From IMG/VR virus record IMGVR_UViG_3300043788_000049, positions 23,272 through 87,271 of that record: DNA of 64,000 nucleotides; one strand, written 5' to 3'. Source of the stretch: a virus. The position numbers and the translations under genes are program-made. The notes beneath the pieces were generated by a model that worked only from the letters and a program-made list of their open reading frames with translations, made no database searches and was not told the origin of the DNA. The stretch's first letter is position 1. Each line of letters opens with the position of its first letter. Of this stretch, positions 7,007 to 13,536 are shown one piece after another.

Positions 7007-7506
7007 GCCACGTCCCTCATAATCCGCCGCGCCGTGATTTCGACATCCCGGTTCACAAGCCCAGGCCAAATCGCGATTAGCTTTTCCTCCATCGCCCGCG
7101 CCTGCTCGCGCGTCGCATAAGTCGCCATCTTGATCATCTTCGGCCTCACTCCGTGCTCCTGCATCCAGCAATAGACCGCGCTCTCGCGGCTGTGCATGTG
7201 CGAAAGCCTGCGGGAGGCCATATCCATCGTGATCCCCACATAAATCGGGCGGCGGTCACGAGGATCAATCCAATAATAAACGTGGTGGTAAACCGGCCAA
7301 ATTACGGGGTCCGCTTCTTCCCTCGCCGGTAGTCCTTCATGTAATCCCGCATATATTCCTTGTGATAACGCTGCCTGTCGAAGGGCTGCTTCGTCGCGGG
7401 CTCCGCAGGTTTCGCACTCGGAGGCTCCGGGGGAGGCACTGGAGCCACATTCGGCACAGACAATTTTTCCTCTTTCGGAGAGATGCTGCTTTTCGAAGGG
7501 CGACAT
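7003..7506 (-). CDS. zinc-ribbon GIY-YIG nuclease-like protein
   Basis: A 167-residue two-domain protein. Residues 17-34 form a perfect zinc ribbon (C-x2-C-x10-C-x2-C). Residues about 72-150 match the GIY-YIG endonuclease fold: V-Y-Y-W-I at 76-80 in place of G-I-Y, Y-V-G at 89-91, a following Arg pair and a downstream Glu (A-M-E-E-K). GIY-YIG domains cut DNA in homing, repair and restriction contexts. Its first ~200 bases are shared out of frame with the upstream gene. Confidence 0.7.
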   Translation of the reverse strand: MSPFEKQHLSERGKIVCAECGSSASPGASECETCGARDEAALRQAALSQGIYAGLHEGLPAREEADPVIWPVYHHVYYWIDPRDRRPIYVGITMDMASRRLSHMHSRESAVYCWMQEHGVRPKMIKMATYATREQARAMEEKLIAIWPGLVNRDVEITARRIMRDVA

Positions 7507-7592
7507 GCCGGCTCATCCCAAATGTGGACCTGATACGCGAAATGCCGGTGTTCGCAGATCGAGCACATCGGAGGCTCGGAGGCTTTAGCCAT
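7302..7592 (-). CDS. proline-rich small protein with basic C terminus
   Basis: A 96-residue protein starting at Met 7592. It has a C-S-I-C pair near residues 10-13, a Pro-rich linker and a Tyr/Arg/Lys C-terminal helix (R-Y-H-K-E-Y-M-R-D-Y-M-K-D-Y-R-R), a pattern common in small phage proteins. Its last 205 bases overlap the GIY-YIG gene in another frame; both frames look genuine. Two palindromic sites lie directly upstream of the start. Confidence 0.55.
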   Translation of the reverse strand: MAKASEPPMCSICEHRHFAYQVHIWDEPACRPSKSSISPKEEKLSVPNVAPVPPPEPPSAKPAEPATKQPFDRQRYHKEYMRDYMKDYRRGKKRTP

Positions 7593-7595
7593 CGT

Positions 7596-7640
7596 GTTAG
7601 ACCTAACGGCTGGGTTTAACGGCGTCAAGTTAGTTCTAAC
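7596..7640 (-). promoter_or_regulatory. twin palindromic operator candidate
   Basis: GTTAG-AC-CTAAC at 7596-7607 and GTTAG-TT-CTAAC at 7629-7640 are two 12-bp palindromes with centres 33 bp apart, about three helical turns, each followed by G on the plus strand. They lie 4-48 bases upstream of the minus-strand Met at 7592, where a promoter would be expected. A dimeric repressor or activator binding both is inferred. Confidence 0.5.
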
Positions 7641-7854
7641 GCCAGGAGCAAAATATCGCAACTTGCCCGGAAATTTCTGGCCAGATACCGATCCGAAAAT
7701 TTGGCGAAATCGTCGGTCAGTAGCTGGCGGCGGATCGAGGCTTCTCTTTCCACAGGCCCCCGGGGTCGCGATTTGACCCCCTCCGGCTTTGAGGGGTGGG
7801 GGGCCGCGATCGTTCGAGGTCGCGCGGGATGGTCGCTATGCGGTAGCTACGCCC
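7641..7854. other. intergenic region between terminase small subunit and operator
   Basis: About 210 bases without a convincing gene on either strand. Between about 7767 and 7804 there is a C-rich/G-rich inverted repeat (gaccccctc ... gaggggtgggg) that could form a GC-rich hairpin downstream of the terminase small subunit gene. No T tract follows, so it is not a classical terminator. Confidence 0.4.
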
Positions 7855-8583
7855 TCACCGCTCGTCAGGTTTACCTTTCGGATCAGAGGCTTGCTCGATT
7901 GGACTGCTACCTTCGCTAGGTAGAGCCTTCCCCTCGATCATCGGCGGGCCGGACTGCATCGCTGCGGCTTGTCGGATGAGGAACGCCACCTTCCGAGCCG
8001 CCTCGATCGAGGTCGAGACGCCAACGTTGAGCTGGTTGACTGTGACATTGGTTGGCGGTGGCTTGTCGTCAGCGAACGCGCCGGTGATTTTGAGAATGTC
8101 TACAAGGGCTTGGCGTTGGTCGTGCAGTTCGATGCGCGCGTGGCCGAACTTCGCGATGATGCCCTTGATGCTGGCTGCAGTTGCGGCGCTCATCTTCGAG
8201 CTGGGCGTCATCCGGACGTCTTCCTCGTAGCCCGTGACCTCGCCATCTGCATTGACGATCGCGCGCCTATCCCATTGAGCGATCTCGCGAATGTCCGTGA
8301 ATGCGATGGCTTCCAGGCGAGCCAATGCGCGTTGCTGCAGGTCGCCCGCTTTCGCTTGGCGGCGCACAAACCTGCGAGTTTGGGCTTTTACTCGGTCATC
8401 GAGGAGCTTTTGGACCTGAGCGGCGATGTCAGGTCGGTGTCTGCGGTGCCAAGCTTCTTGCTTGTTGTCGGAGAAGCCAGCGAGCCTATGGGCCTCGGCG
8501 AGTTTGTGGCCTTCAGCGATAGCGGCGGCGAAGGCGTGGTCACGCGGAGAGAGAGAGGCTCTTTTTTTTTGGTTTAAGGGCAT
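7855..8583 (-). CDS. terS: phage terminase small subunit
   Basis: A 242-residue protein starting at Met 8583 (a TTG at 8619 is an alternative). The N-terminal helix-turn-helix region (about residues 10-60, H-A-F-A-A-A-I-A-E-G ... A-E-A-H-R-L-A-G-F) and the middle segment I-A-F-T-D-I-R-E-I-A-Q-W-D, then L-V-D-I-L-K-I-T-G, match phage terminase small subunits. These recognise the packaging site and load the large subunit. The C terminus is Pro/Ser/Lys-rich. No large subunit gene is next to it. A run of nine A (coding strand) sits at codons 4-6. Confidence 0.75.
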   Translation of the reverse strand: MPLNQKKRASLSPRDHAFAAAIAEGHKLAEAHRLAGFSDNKQEAWHRRHRPDIAAQVQKLLDDRVKAQTRRFVRRQAKAGDLQQRALARLEAIAFTDIREIAQWDRRAIVNADGEVTGYEEDVRMTPSSKMSAATAASIKGIIAKFGHARIELHDQRQALVDILKITGAFADDKPPPTNVTVNQLNVGVSTSIEAARKVAFLIRQAAAMQSGPPMIEGKALPSEGSSPIEQASDPKGKPDER

Positions 8584-8719
8584 TTGGGGGAGGATATGTG
8601 TTTGTTGCCAGCAAGCCAAGGTGCGGCGGTTGCGGCGAAGTTGGGTTTGGGTTTAATGGCCCAACGCCTTATCAGAGGCGAGCGGTGGCAGGCAAAGGGG
8701 AAGTGGGAGGTAGGAGAGG
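8584..8719. promoter_or_regulatory. divergent intergenic region
   Basis: 136 bases separate the minus-strand terminase gene from the plus-strand gene at 8720 and must carry promoters for both directions. I see no confident -35/-10 pair. The plus-strand gene has a good ribosome site (GGTAGGAGAGG directly before ATG). Confidence 0.4.
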
Positions 8720-8929
8720 ATGTCGGAACGAGAATGGCCGCTGGTGAGGCTTGAAGGGGCGAGAAAGCCTCATTGTTTTCATCGTGAGGGGGAATGGATT
8801 TGTATCCAGCCCACAAAGCGCATCGGTTCTGGTGAACCAAAGGTCGTAGCCGTGAAAGGAACCGTGCGTGATTTGGCGTTTGCGTGGCGAATGGTCGTCA
8901 CAAGAGCGAAAGCATTGGGATTGGAGTGA
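8720..8929 (+). CDS. small hypothetical protein
   Basis: A 69-residue protein with a strong ribosome site (AGGAGAGG). It has a Trp/His/Cys-containing N-terminal half and a helical C terminus (D-L-A-F-A-W-R-M-V-V-T-R-A-K-A-L-G). First gene of a two-gene plus-strand cassette whose base composition is less GC-rich than the flanks. Function unknown. Confidence 0.6.
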   Translation: MSEREWPLVRLEGARKPHCFHREGEWICIQPTKRIGSGEPKVVAVKGTVRDLAFAWRMVVTRAKALGLE

Positions 8930-8935
8930 GGCGTG

Positions 8936-9409
8936 ATGGCTGAGACGAGAGAAGCGGTTCTGGAGGCTTCCAATGGCGATGGTGGCTATGATGAGGAAGT
9001 CATTGTGGCCAAGGATGCGGCGAATGCGGCTGGGTTTGACCATGTAGGCGCATATTGCGGGACGAAGATGATGGCTGCGGCTATTGCGGCGCTGGATGCA
9101 CATCGAAAGGCTAAGCGTGAACCAAAGGCTTCTGAGGCCAGCGTAGCGATGAGGGTTGGAAGCGCGGTTAAGGCCGAATGGGAGCGGTTCATGATGGGTC
9201 CGGACGGCGATGATGCTGTCAAAGAGACCCGAGCGCTTGGTCGCGCGGCGTTGGCGGCGCTTCGCGACCCGAATCACGAGATGATCGAGGTTGGCCGAAT
9301 GGAGTTGGGCACCTGGCAGGATATCCCAGGGTCCGGATTGACGGTGGCGCGCGAGAAGATGCGGCGAAGATGGAATGCAATGGTCGAATGGGCGATAGCC
9401 AGAGGGTGA
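8936..9409 (+). CDS. hypothetical protein, plus-strand cassette
   Basis: A 157-residue, acidic and Ala-rich helical protein starting at ATG 8936 (GTG three bases earlier is possible), seven bases after the previous stop. Segments such as W-E-R-F-M-M-G-P and the C-terminal R-R-R-W-N-A-M-V-E-W-A look globular. It ends five bases from the convergent minus-strand gene. No family recognised. Confidence 0.55.
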   Translation: MAETREAVLEASNGDGGYDEEVIVAKDAANAAGFDHVGAYCGTKMMAAAIAALDAHRKAKREPKASEASVAMRVGSAVKAEWERFMMGPDGDDAVKETRALGRAALAALRDPNHEMIEVGRMELGTWQDIPGSGLTVAREKMRRRWNAMVEWAIARG

Positions 9410-9413
9410 TGAG

Positions 9414-9665
9414 TTACGCCCTCTTGGCGCGTAGCTCATCAAGGACGTCGAAGAGATTGGGGGGATCGGTGAATGATTGCAAAGTCCAGACCCCGAATCT
9501 ATTTAATCGCCACGTCCATCCAGCCTGATGACCATTGAGCGCGTTTAGCCAAAGCACGCCACCGCGCCGGCGAAGCTGGAAATCAATATTCTTTGGGCAG
9601 ATAGAGAGGGGTCCTAGCTCATCCTCCGACAGATCGCCAACGCCTGGAAGCTTCTCAATGCTCAT
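9414..9665 (-). CDS. C-terminal DELR-tag family protein 1
   Basis: An 83-residue protein starting at Met 9665 (11-base overlap with the upstream gene). The body is a small Trp-rich beta-type domain (V-L-W-L-N-A-L, G-W-T-W-R-L, G-V-W-T-L). The last 15 residues carry the motif P-N-L-F-D-V-L-D-E-L-R-A found at the C terminus of at least six other small proteins in this window. The motif is predicted to be an amphipathic helix, perhaps a docking peptide. Function unknown. Confidence 0.65.
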   Translation of the reverse strand: MSIEKLPGVGDLSEDELGPLSICPKNIDFQLRRRGGVLWLNALNGHQAGWTWRLNRFGVWTLQSFTDPPNLFDVLDELRAKRA

Positions 9666-9933
9666 GGGCCCGCAATTCCTCAATGATGTCAAATAGATTG
9701 GGGTTTGGGTCCAACCACACCGGACAAAGCGTGCCGTCGCACCCGTAACGCCACTCGTTCCCCAAAAATATGCGCTGCCATGTAGAGTCTGGATACTTAG
9801 AGCGATCTTCCGCCATCAGAGGGCCAAGGATGCTCGGATAAGCCAGCCAATCGCCATCTTCCGGCAGCGCATTGACCGCTTCCAGCTCGATCGCCGTCAG
9901 CCGCCGCGCGCCTTCTCGAATCATGACGCTCAT
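9655..9933 (-). CDS. C-terminal DELR-tag family protein 2
   Basis: A 92-residue protein ending P-N-L-F-D-I-I-E-E-L-R-A followed by H-E-H. Its N-terminal segment (L-T-A-I-E-L-E-A-V-N-A-L) resembles the equivalent segment of the next gene (T-R-I-E-L-E-A-L-R-A-L), so these two are probable paralogues outside the tag as well. Overlaps its upstream neighbour by four bases. Function unknown. Confidence 0.65.
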   Translation of the reverse strand: MSVMIREGARRLTAIELEAVNALPEDGDWLAYPSILGPLMAEDRSKYPDSTWQRIFLGNEWRYGCDGTLCPVWLDPNPNLFDIIEELRAHEH

Positions 9934-10208
9934 TTGCGCAACTCGTCCAAGATGTCGAAAAGGTTGGGGCCGACCATCGCCCGGAACTCCTCATCGGGGC
10001 TTATCTGTTGCCACTGATACGAGTGGCCGCTCGAACTCACGTTGAGGGCGCAGACGACACTATTCTGGGTATTGCGCAGCCAAATCTTGCCGTCAGCGGC
10101 ACGCTCTACTGTCCAGTTCACCTTCTTATCCAGCGCCCGCAGAGCCTCTAATTCAATCCGCGTTGTGATGAATCTTCCGTCATTTGGTTCAAGTGTGAGG
10201 ACCGTCAT
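9930..10208 (-). CDS. C-terminal DELR-tag family protein 3
   Basis: A 92-residue protein starting at Met 10208, overlapping the methyltransferase stop by four bases. Body: helix I-E-L-E-A-L-R-A-L-D-K-K, then strands G-K-I-W-L-R-N and V-V-C-A-L-N-V. It ends G-P-N-L-F-D-I-L-D-E-L-R-K. Likely paralogue of the two genes downstream and of the tagged genes at 11.6-12.4 kb. Confidence 0.65.
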   Translation of the reverse strand: MTVLTLEPNDGRFITTRIELEALRALDKKVNWTVERAADGKIWLRNTQNSVVCALNVSSSGHSYQWQQISPDEEFRAMVGPNLFDILDELRK

Positions 10209-10987
10209 TTGCGTAACCAGCGAACCGAGAAGTCCACATGCGCCAGATAGGGCCTGATCCTCAGCGTTGAGAAGAACTCGTTGCAAGCGTCCCGACATCC
10301 TTTGAGGCACCAGTCATCGATAATCACGAAGCCGCCGGGCACGACCAGATCCCATAGGTGGTCGAACGCGACCTTGTAGCTGTCGTAGAGGTCGCCATCG
10401 AGCCGCAGGATTGCGATCGGGCCAACGTAATCGACCGGAACTGTGTGCTGGAACCAGCCCTTGTGGATGTGCAGATCGTCCAGCGGATAGCCGATTTGCG
10501 CCATCAGCCCGATCACATCGCCCAATTTAGCATCGCCGAGCGCGCCAGCGGCTTCGAGCGCGCCATCGCAGCGCCCAGGCGGCAATTTCTGCGTTTCGCA
10601 CGCCCAGATTATGTCGTCCTTGTCGAACCGAGGCCACGGAATGCCCTCGAAACTGTCAAAAGCGTGCAAAGCCCGGCGGCGAGAGCCAAACTTGAGATTG
10701 GCGAGCGCCATCGCGCCCAGAGCTCCGCCCCGCCAACAGCCCAATTCAACAAATGCGCCCGGTATCGCTTCCTCCTCGCAATAGCGGACCTGATCAATTA
10801 ATGTCGCAATCCCGTCATACGTGACCATGGTGTGAAGCTTGATGGCCTCGATGATCGGCCACATGACCGTGTGCTCGTCGCGATAGCCGCGCGACATGAA
10901 CTGCGAGTGGATCATCGCGTCCCCGATCGAGATAGCCTGCGATGAGAAACATTGGTCCGATGGGCCAACCCCTGGGTAAATCATCAT
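10205..10987 (-). CDS. TylF/MycF-like SAM-dependent methyltransferase
   Basis: A 260-residue protein. Residues 81-88 (E-L-G-C-W-R-G-G) are the SAM-binding loop. Residues 196-203 (L-D-G-D-L-Y-D-S) and the D-D pair at 224-225 after V-P-G-G-F-V-I-I match the metal-binding region of TylF/MycF (macrocin O-methyltransferase) enzymes, which methylate sugar hydroxyls. In a phage it might modify glycans or nucleotides; the substrate is unknown. It sits at the head of the tagged small-protein genes and overlaps the first by four bases. ATGATG gives two adjacent start choices. Confidence 0.75.
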   Translation of the reverse strand: MMIYPGVGPSDQCFSSQAISIGDAMIHSQFMSRGYRDEHTVMWPIIEAIKLHTMVTYDGIATLIDQVRYCEEEAIPGAFVELGCWRGGALGAMALANLKFGSRRRALHAFDSFEGIPWPRFDKDDIIWACETQKLPPGRCDGALEAAGALGDAKLGDVIGLMAQIGYPLDDLHIHKGWFQHTVPVDYVGPIAILRLDGDLYDSYKVAFDHLWDLVVPGGFVIIDDWCLKGCRDACNEFFSTLRIRPYLAHVDFSVRWLRK

Positions 10988-11032
10988 GCTTGATCCGGCG
11001 AGTTCCGTTGGTTAAGAGGCAGTTTATCACAG

Positions 11033-11236
11033 ATGGAGACGCGAGTGGAAACCCCGAGCGACAAATTGGACCGAGCGAAGCGCGATAAGCTGCTCGATAT
11101 TATCCGGCGAGTGATCGCCAACCCGGAGAACGCCAAGGAAGCCGCGGACGAGATCGCGCAAGACTGGTTTCCGATGATCAAGGTTGATGCCCGCGGCGCG
11201 ATACACTTTCGTGTGGGCTCGGGCCGCAAACGATAG
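11033..11236 (+). CDS. small hypothetical protein
   Basis: A 67-residue charged helical protein (S-D-K-L-D-R-A-K-R-D-K-L-L-D-I-I-R-R, then E-N-A-K-E-A-A-D-E-I-A-Q-D-W-F) with a basic tail. First gene of a three-gene plus-strand cassette; the next gene follows after nine bases. No family recognised. Confidence 0.55.
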   Translation: METRVETPSDKLDRAKRDKLLDIIRRVIANPENAKEAADEIAQDWFPMIKVDARGAIHFRVGSGRKR

Positions 11237-11245
11237 GAGCGACCA

Positions 11246-11425
11246 ATGAAGCTGATCCTCGCGTTGTTCGTGGCCCTCGGCCTCTCGGGATGCGCCACGG
11301 GCAACTATCCGAGCCAAGACTATAGCTGGGAGCACCACGAGGACCATGGATGGGACCACCCAGACCATCATGGCGACTGGCGTCATCCGAATCACCGCCG
11401 GCTCAAACATCAGGCAAAGCCATGA
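11246..11425 (+). CDS. histidine-rich lipoprotein, 59 residues
   Basis: ATG 11246 follows an AGGAG site with normal spacing; TGA at 11425. The N terminus is a lipoprotein signal (M-K-L-I-L-A-L-F-V-A-L-G-L then lipobox L-S-G-C at 13-16), so the mature protein should be lipidated at Cys16. The mature part is extremely rich in His, Asp and Trp (H-H-E-D-H-G-W-D-H-P-D-H-H) and could bind metal ions at the envelope. Overlaps the next gene by ATGA. Confidence 0.7.
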   Translation: MKLILALFVALGLSGCATGNYPSQDYSWEHHEDHGWDHPDHHGDWRHPNHRRLKHQAKP

Positions 11426-11631
11426 GCATCATTTCCAGCGTCGATCTGGCCCGCAAGCTCGTCATCATGGCGTCCGGCGAGGAAGTCCCGATCACCAATA
11501 TGTTCGATCGGCACGGCGAGGAAGTGACCGACCCGCGCCGCGCCGCGACCGTCGTTGCCGGGCCATGTGAGGCGGGATGGATTGCCACTGTCCTTAGCGA
11601 GGAGGAGCGGGAGGAGTTGGAGCCAGCGTAG
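11422..11631 (+). CDS. small hypothetical protein
   Basis: A 69-residue protein starting in an ATGA overlap with the His-rich lipoprotein. It begins with a hydrophobic strand/helix (I-S-S-V-D-L-A-R-K-L-V-I-M-A-S-G) and ends with an acidic helix (S-E-E-E-R-E-E-L-E-P-A). Its last 38 bases overlap the 3' end of the convergent minus-strand gene. Function unknown. Confidence 0.55.
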   Translation: MSIISSVDLARKLVIMASGEEVPITNMFDRHGEEVTDPRRAATVVAGPCEAGWIATVLSEEEREELEPA

Positions 11632-11902
11632 CGCGCAATTCCTCGATCACGTCAATGATGTTGGGGCCGGGCTCCTCCCACGCCTCAATGATCGGCCATT
11701 CCTCCAACTCGGGTTGGCGCAGATCGCGCGGCAGCCACCTGCCGTTGCTCATCAGAGCCCACACTCCTTGGATATTTCGTAGCATGAGCCCGTGGGCGTG
11801 CCGTGAGAGCACAAAATTAAGCGGAAGGTCTGAGCGCACTCGCTCGACCGCCCGTTCCTCAGCCTCACTCATCGGGAGGCAGTTAGGGTCATATCGGATC
11901 AT
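11594..11902 (-). CDS. C-terminal DELR-tag family protein 4
   Basis: A 102-residue protein starting at Met 11902 in an ATGA overlap. N-terminal helix (S-E-A-E-E-R-A-V-E-R-V-R), then strands (G-L-M-L-R-N-I-Q-G-V-W-A-L-M) resembling the W-L-R-N / C-A-L-N strands of tag protein 3. It carries P-N-I-I-D-V-I-E-E-L-R-A near the C terminus, followed by a Pro-rich tail that is absent in its relatives. Confidence 0.65.
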   Translation of the reverse strand: MIRYDPNCLPMSEAEERAVERVRSDLPLNFVLSRHAHGLMLRNIQGVWALMSNGRWLPRDLRQPELEEWPIIEAWEEPGPNIIDVIEELRATLAPTPPAPPR

Positions 11903-12147
11903 CGCCGCGCCCGCAGTTCGTCGAGGAGATCGAAGAGGTTGGGGGCGTCTACGGATAAGACGATCCAATGCCCGTCGAGCCCCGTTTCCTTTTCCCATGC
12001 CATTCTCGGGAAATGGCCATTTTCATCAACTGCGACGAAGGTGGCGAACTCGTAGCGAAACGTGCATATCCACTTGCCACCGCGAGGCAAAAGATCCGCG
12101 CCCGTGAAGATGCGCCCATCGGGCGTAAAGACCGGACTGCTAGCCAT
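11899..12147 (-). CDS. C-terminal DELR-tag family protein 5
   Basis: An 82-residue protein with a beta-rich body (K-W-I-C-T-F-R-Y, F-A-T-F-V-A-V-D-E-N-G, H-W-I-V-L-S-V-D) and the C-terminal motif A-P-N-L-F-D-L-L-D-E-L-R-A-R-R. Start overlaps the end of the membrane-anchored family member by eight bases. Function unknown. Confidence 0.65.
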   Translation of the reverse strand: MASSPVFTPDGRIFTGADLLPRGGKWICTFRYEFATFVAVDENGHFPRMAWEKETGLDGHWIVLSVDAPNLFDLLDELRARR

Positions 12148-12382
12148 CCCGCTTGGCCTCCAGCGCGCGTAGCTCCTCGATCACGTCCACAATGTCAGGG
12201 CCGGGAGGGGGCGGGTTCTTCCACGCATCATACTGCGCGGTCCAATCGATCCGGAGCGGATAGAGCCAATGAAGCACGAAGCCGAGAAGAAGCCCGAGCC
12301 CGAGGATCACGATTGAACCCATCATCACGATCGCCAGAAAGCCCAGGGCGATATTCACGACCATGTCGGGATCAATCATCAC
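12140..12382 (-). CDS. membrane protein with DELR-type C-terminal tag
   Basis: An 80-residue protein. Residues 8-42 are strongly hydrophobic (one long or two short helices, N-I-A-L-G-F-L-A-I-V-M-M-G-S-I-V-I-L). The soluble tail ends G-P-D-I-V-D-V-I-E-E-L-R-A-L-E-A-K-R. The body is unrelated to the other tagged proteins, which shows the tag is a separable module and could bring a common partner to the membrane. Overlaps the VWA gene stop by four bases. Confidence 0.65.
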   Translation of the reverse strand: MMIDPDMVVNIALGFLAIVMMGSIVILGLGLLLGFVLHWLYPLRIDWTAQYDAWKNPPPPGPDIVDVIEELRALEAKRDG

Positions 12383-13536
12383 GCACTCGGGTCCAGATCG
12401 AGCAACTTCCCGAACGGCGGCTTGTTCGAATAGCCTCCATATCGCACCCAGAGCACCGGACAGCCGGGTTCCTGGCCGAAGCTATGGCAGCACAGGTCGG
12501 TCAGATAAACGACGCCAGAGGCCTTGGGAGCGTGTTCTGCGGTCCATCGGAAGGCCGGAGCGAAATCTGTCCCCCCTCCAGGCTTCGGACACACGTTGAT
12601 GATGTCGCCGGCCTCGAACTCCAACGTCTCTTGGACCGCGCAATCGCAGAACCCGACAGTCAGCTTCTCGCACGCGCTCTCATCGAGGAAGCCCTGTAGC
12701 TCCGCCATGATCGCGGCCAGGGAGCGCTCGTCCATCGAGCCCGACGTGTCGACCCAAGCGACGATATGCGAGGGCGCGATCGAGCCCGACCCTGGAAGGA
12801 TTATCCCGTCGCCATAGTCGCGGCGCGACGGGCGCGTCCAATCGGTGTCAACGATGCGTGATTCGTCCGCCCAATCCCGGAATAGCTCCTTCCAGGTGAT
12901 CGTGGGCTTGTCCAAATCGGCCATCATCTTGACCAGGGGCGCGGGAATCGAGCCGACGTTCTTGGCGCGCGCCACCGCCATCGCTTGTCGCACCTGCACC
13001 TGGGCGCGGCGCTCGGCCTCCTTCATTTCCGAGGAGGCATAGGGCGGCGCAGCGTCCATCACCCCGCCGCACTTGCCGGGGTCGCTGCCATCGCCCCCCT
13101 TGACCTTCTTCGCGTTCTTGACCAGCAGGTTGTAGACCTGCTCGGTCGACATGCCCTCGTATTTCTGGTCGTAAAGGTGCGGGTTCGGCAGCTTGATGCC
13201 AGCGCGCCGCAGATCGGCGTTAATGACGAAATCGCCGGCAATGTTCCAGATGTCGCCCTGGCGATCGCCGCGGCGCGTGTGGTGGAGATAGCAAACGTGC
13301 ATCACTTCGTGCGCAAGGACAGCTTCAAGCTCCTCCATCTTCAGCTTCAGGACGAACGGCGCCCAATAGAACAGGCGCTTGCCATCCGTCGCCATCGTGT
13401 CGATGCCAGAGCCCTCGGGGCCCGGATGGACCCCCATGTGCATGATCAAGACGGCGAAGAATGGCTGGCTCATCATCAGCCGCGCCCGTGCCTTCAGGAT
13501 CTTCTTCTCAGCTTCGATCTGGTCTGGAGTCAGCAT
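12379..13536 (-). CDS. VWA-domain metallopeptidase-like protein (DUF2201 type)
   Basis: A 385-residue protein starting at Met 13536 in TGATG overlap with the phosphatase stop. N-terminal putative zinc peptidase region with H-E-V-M-H at 76-80. The C-terminal von Willebrand A-like domain has the metal-binding D-T-S-G-S at 263-267. This architecture (DUF2201/VWA-like) is normally encoded with a MoxR-type AAA ATPase, present here two genes upstream. Such pairs act as chaperone-like systems that remodel or insert cofactors into protein complexes; the phage target is unknown. Confidence 0.8.
   Translation of the reverse strand: MLTPDQIEAEKKILKARARLMMSQPFFAVLIMHMGVHPGPEGSGIDTMATDGKRLFYWAPFVLKLKMEELEAVLAHEVMHVCYLHHTRRGDRQGDIWNIAGDFVINADLRRAGIKLPNPHLYDQKYEGMSTEQVYNLLVKNAKKVKGGDGSDPGKCGGVMDAAPPYASSEMKEAERRAQVQVRQAMAVARAKNVGSIPAPLVKMMADLDKPTITWKELFRDWADESRIVDTDWTRPSRRDYGDGIILPGSGSIAPSHIVAWVDTSGSMDERSLAAIMAELQGFLDESACEKLTVGFCDCAVQETLEFEAGDIINVCPKPGGGTDFAPAFRWTAEHAPKASGVVYLTDLCCHSFGQEPGCPVLWVRYGGYSNKPPFGKLLDLDPSA

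Noticed and set aside
7767-7804. GC-rich inverted repeat as rho-independent terminator
   Set aside because: No T tract follows the stem on either strand, so only a generic hairpin can be claimed.
8672-9442. 256-codon minus-strand frame opposite the plus-strand cassette
   Set aside because: It lies opposite two plus-strand genes with good ribosome sites and has biased, repetitive Arg/Ser/His composition typical of an antisense shadow.
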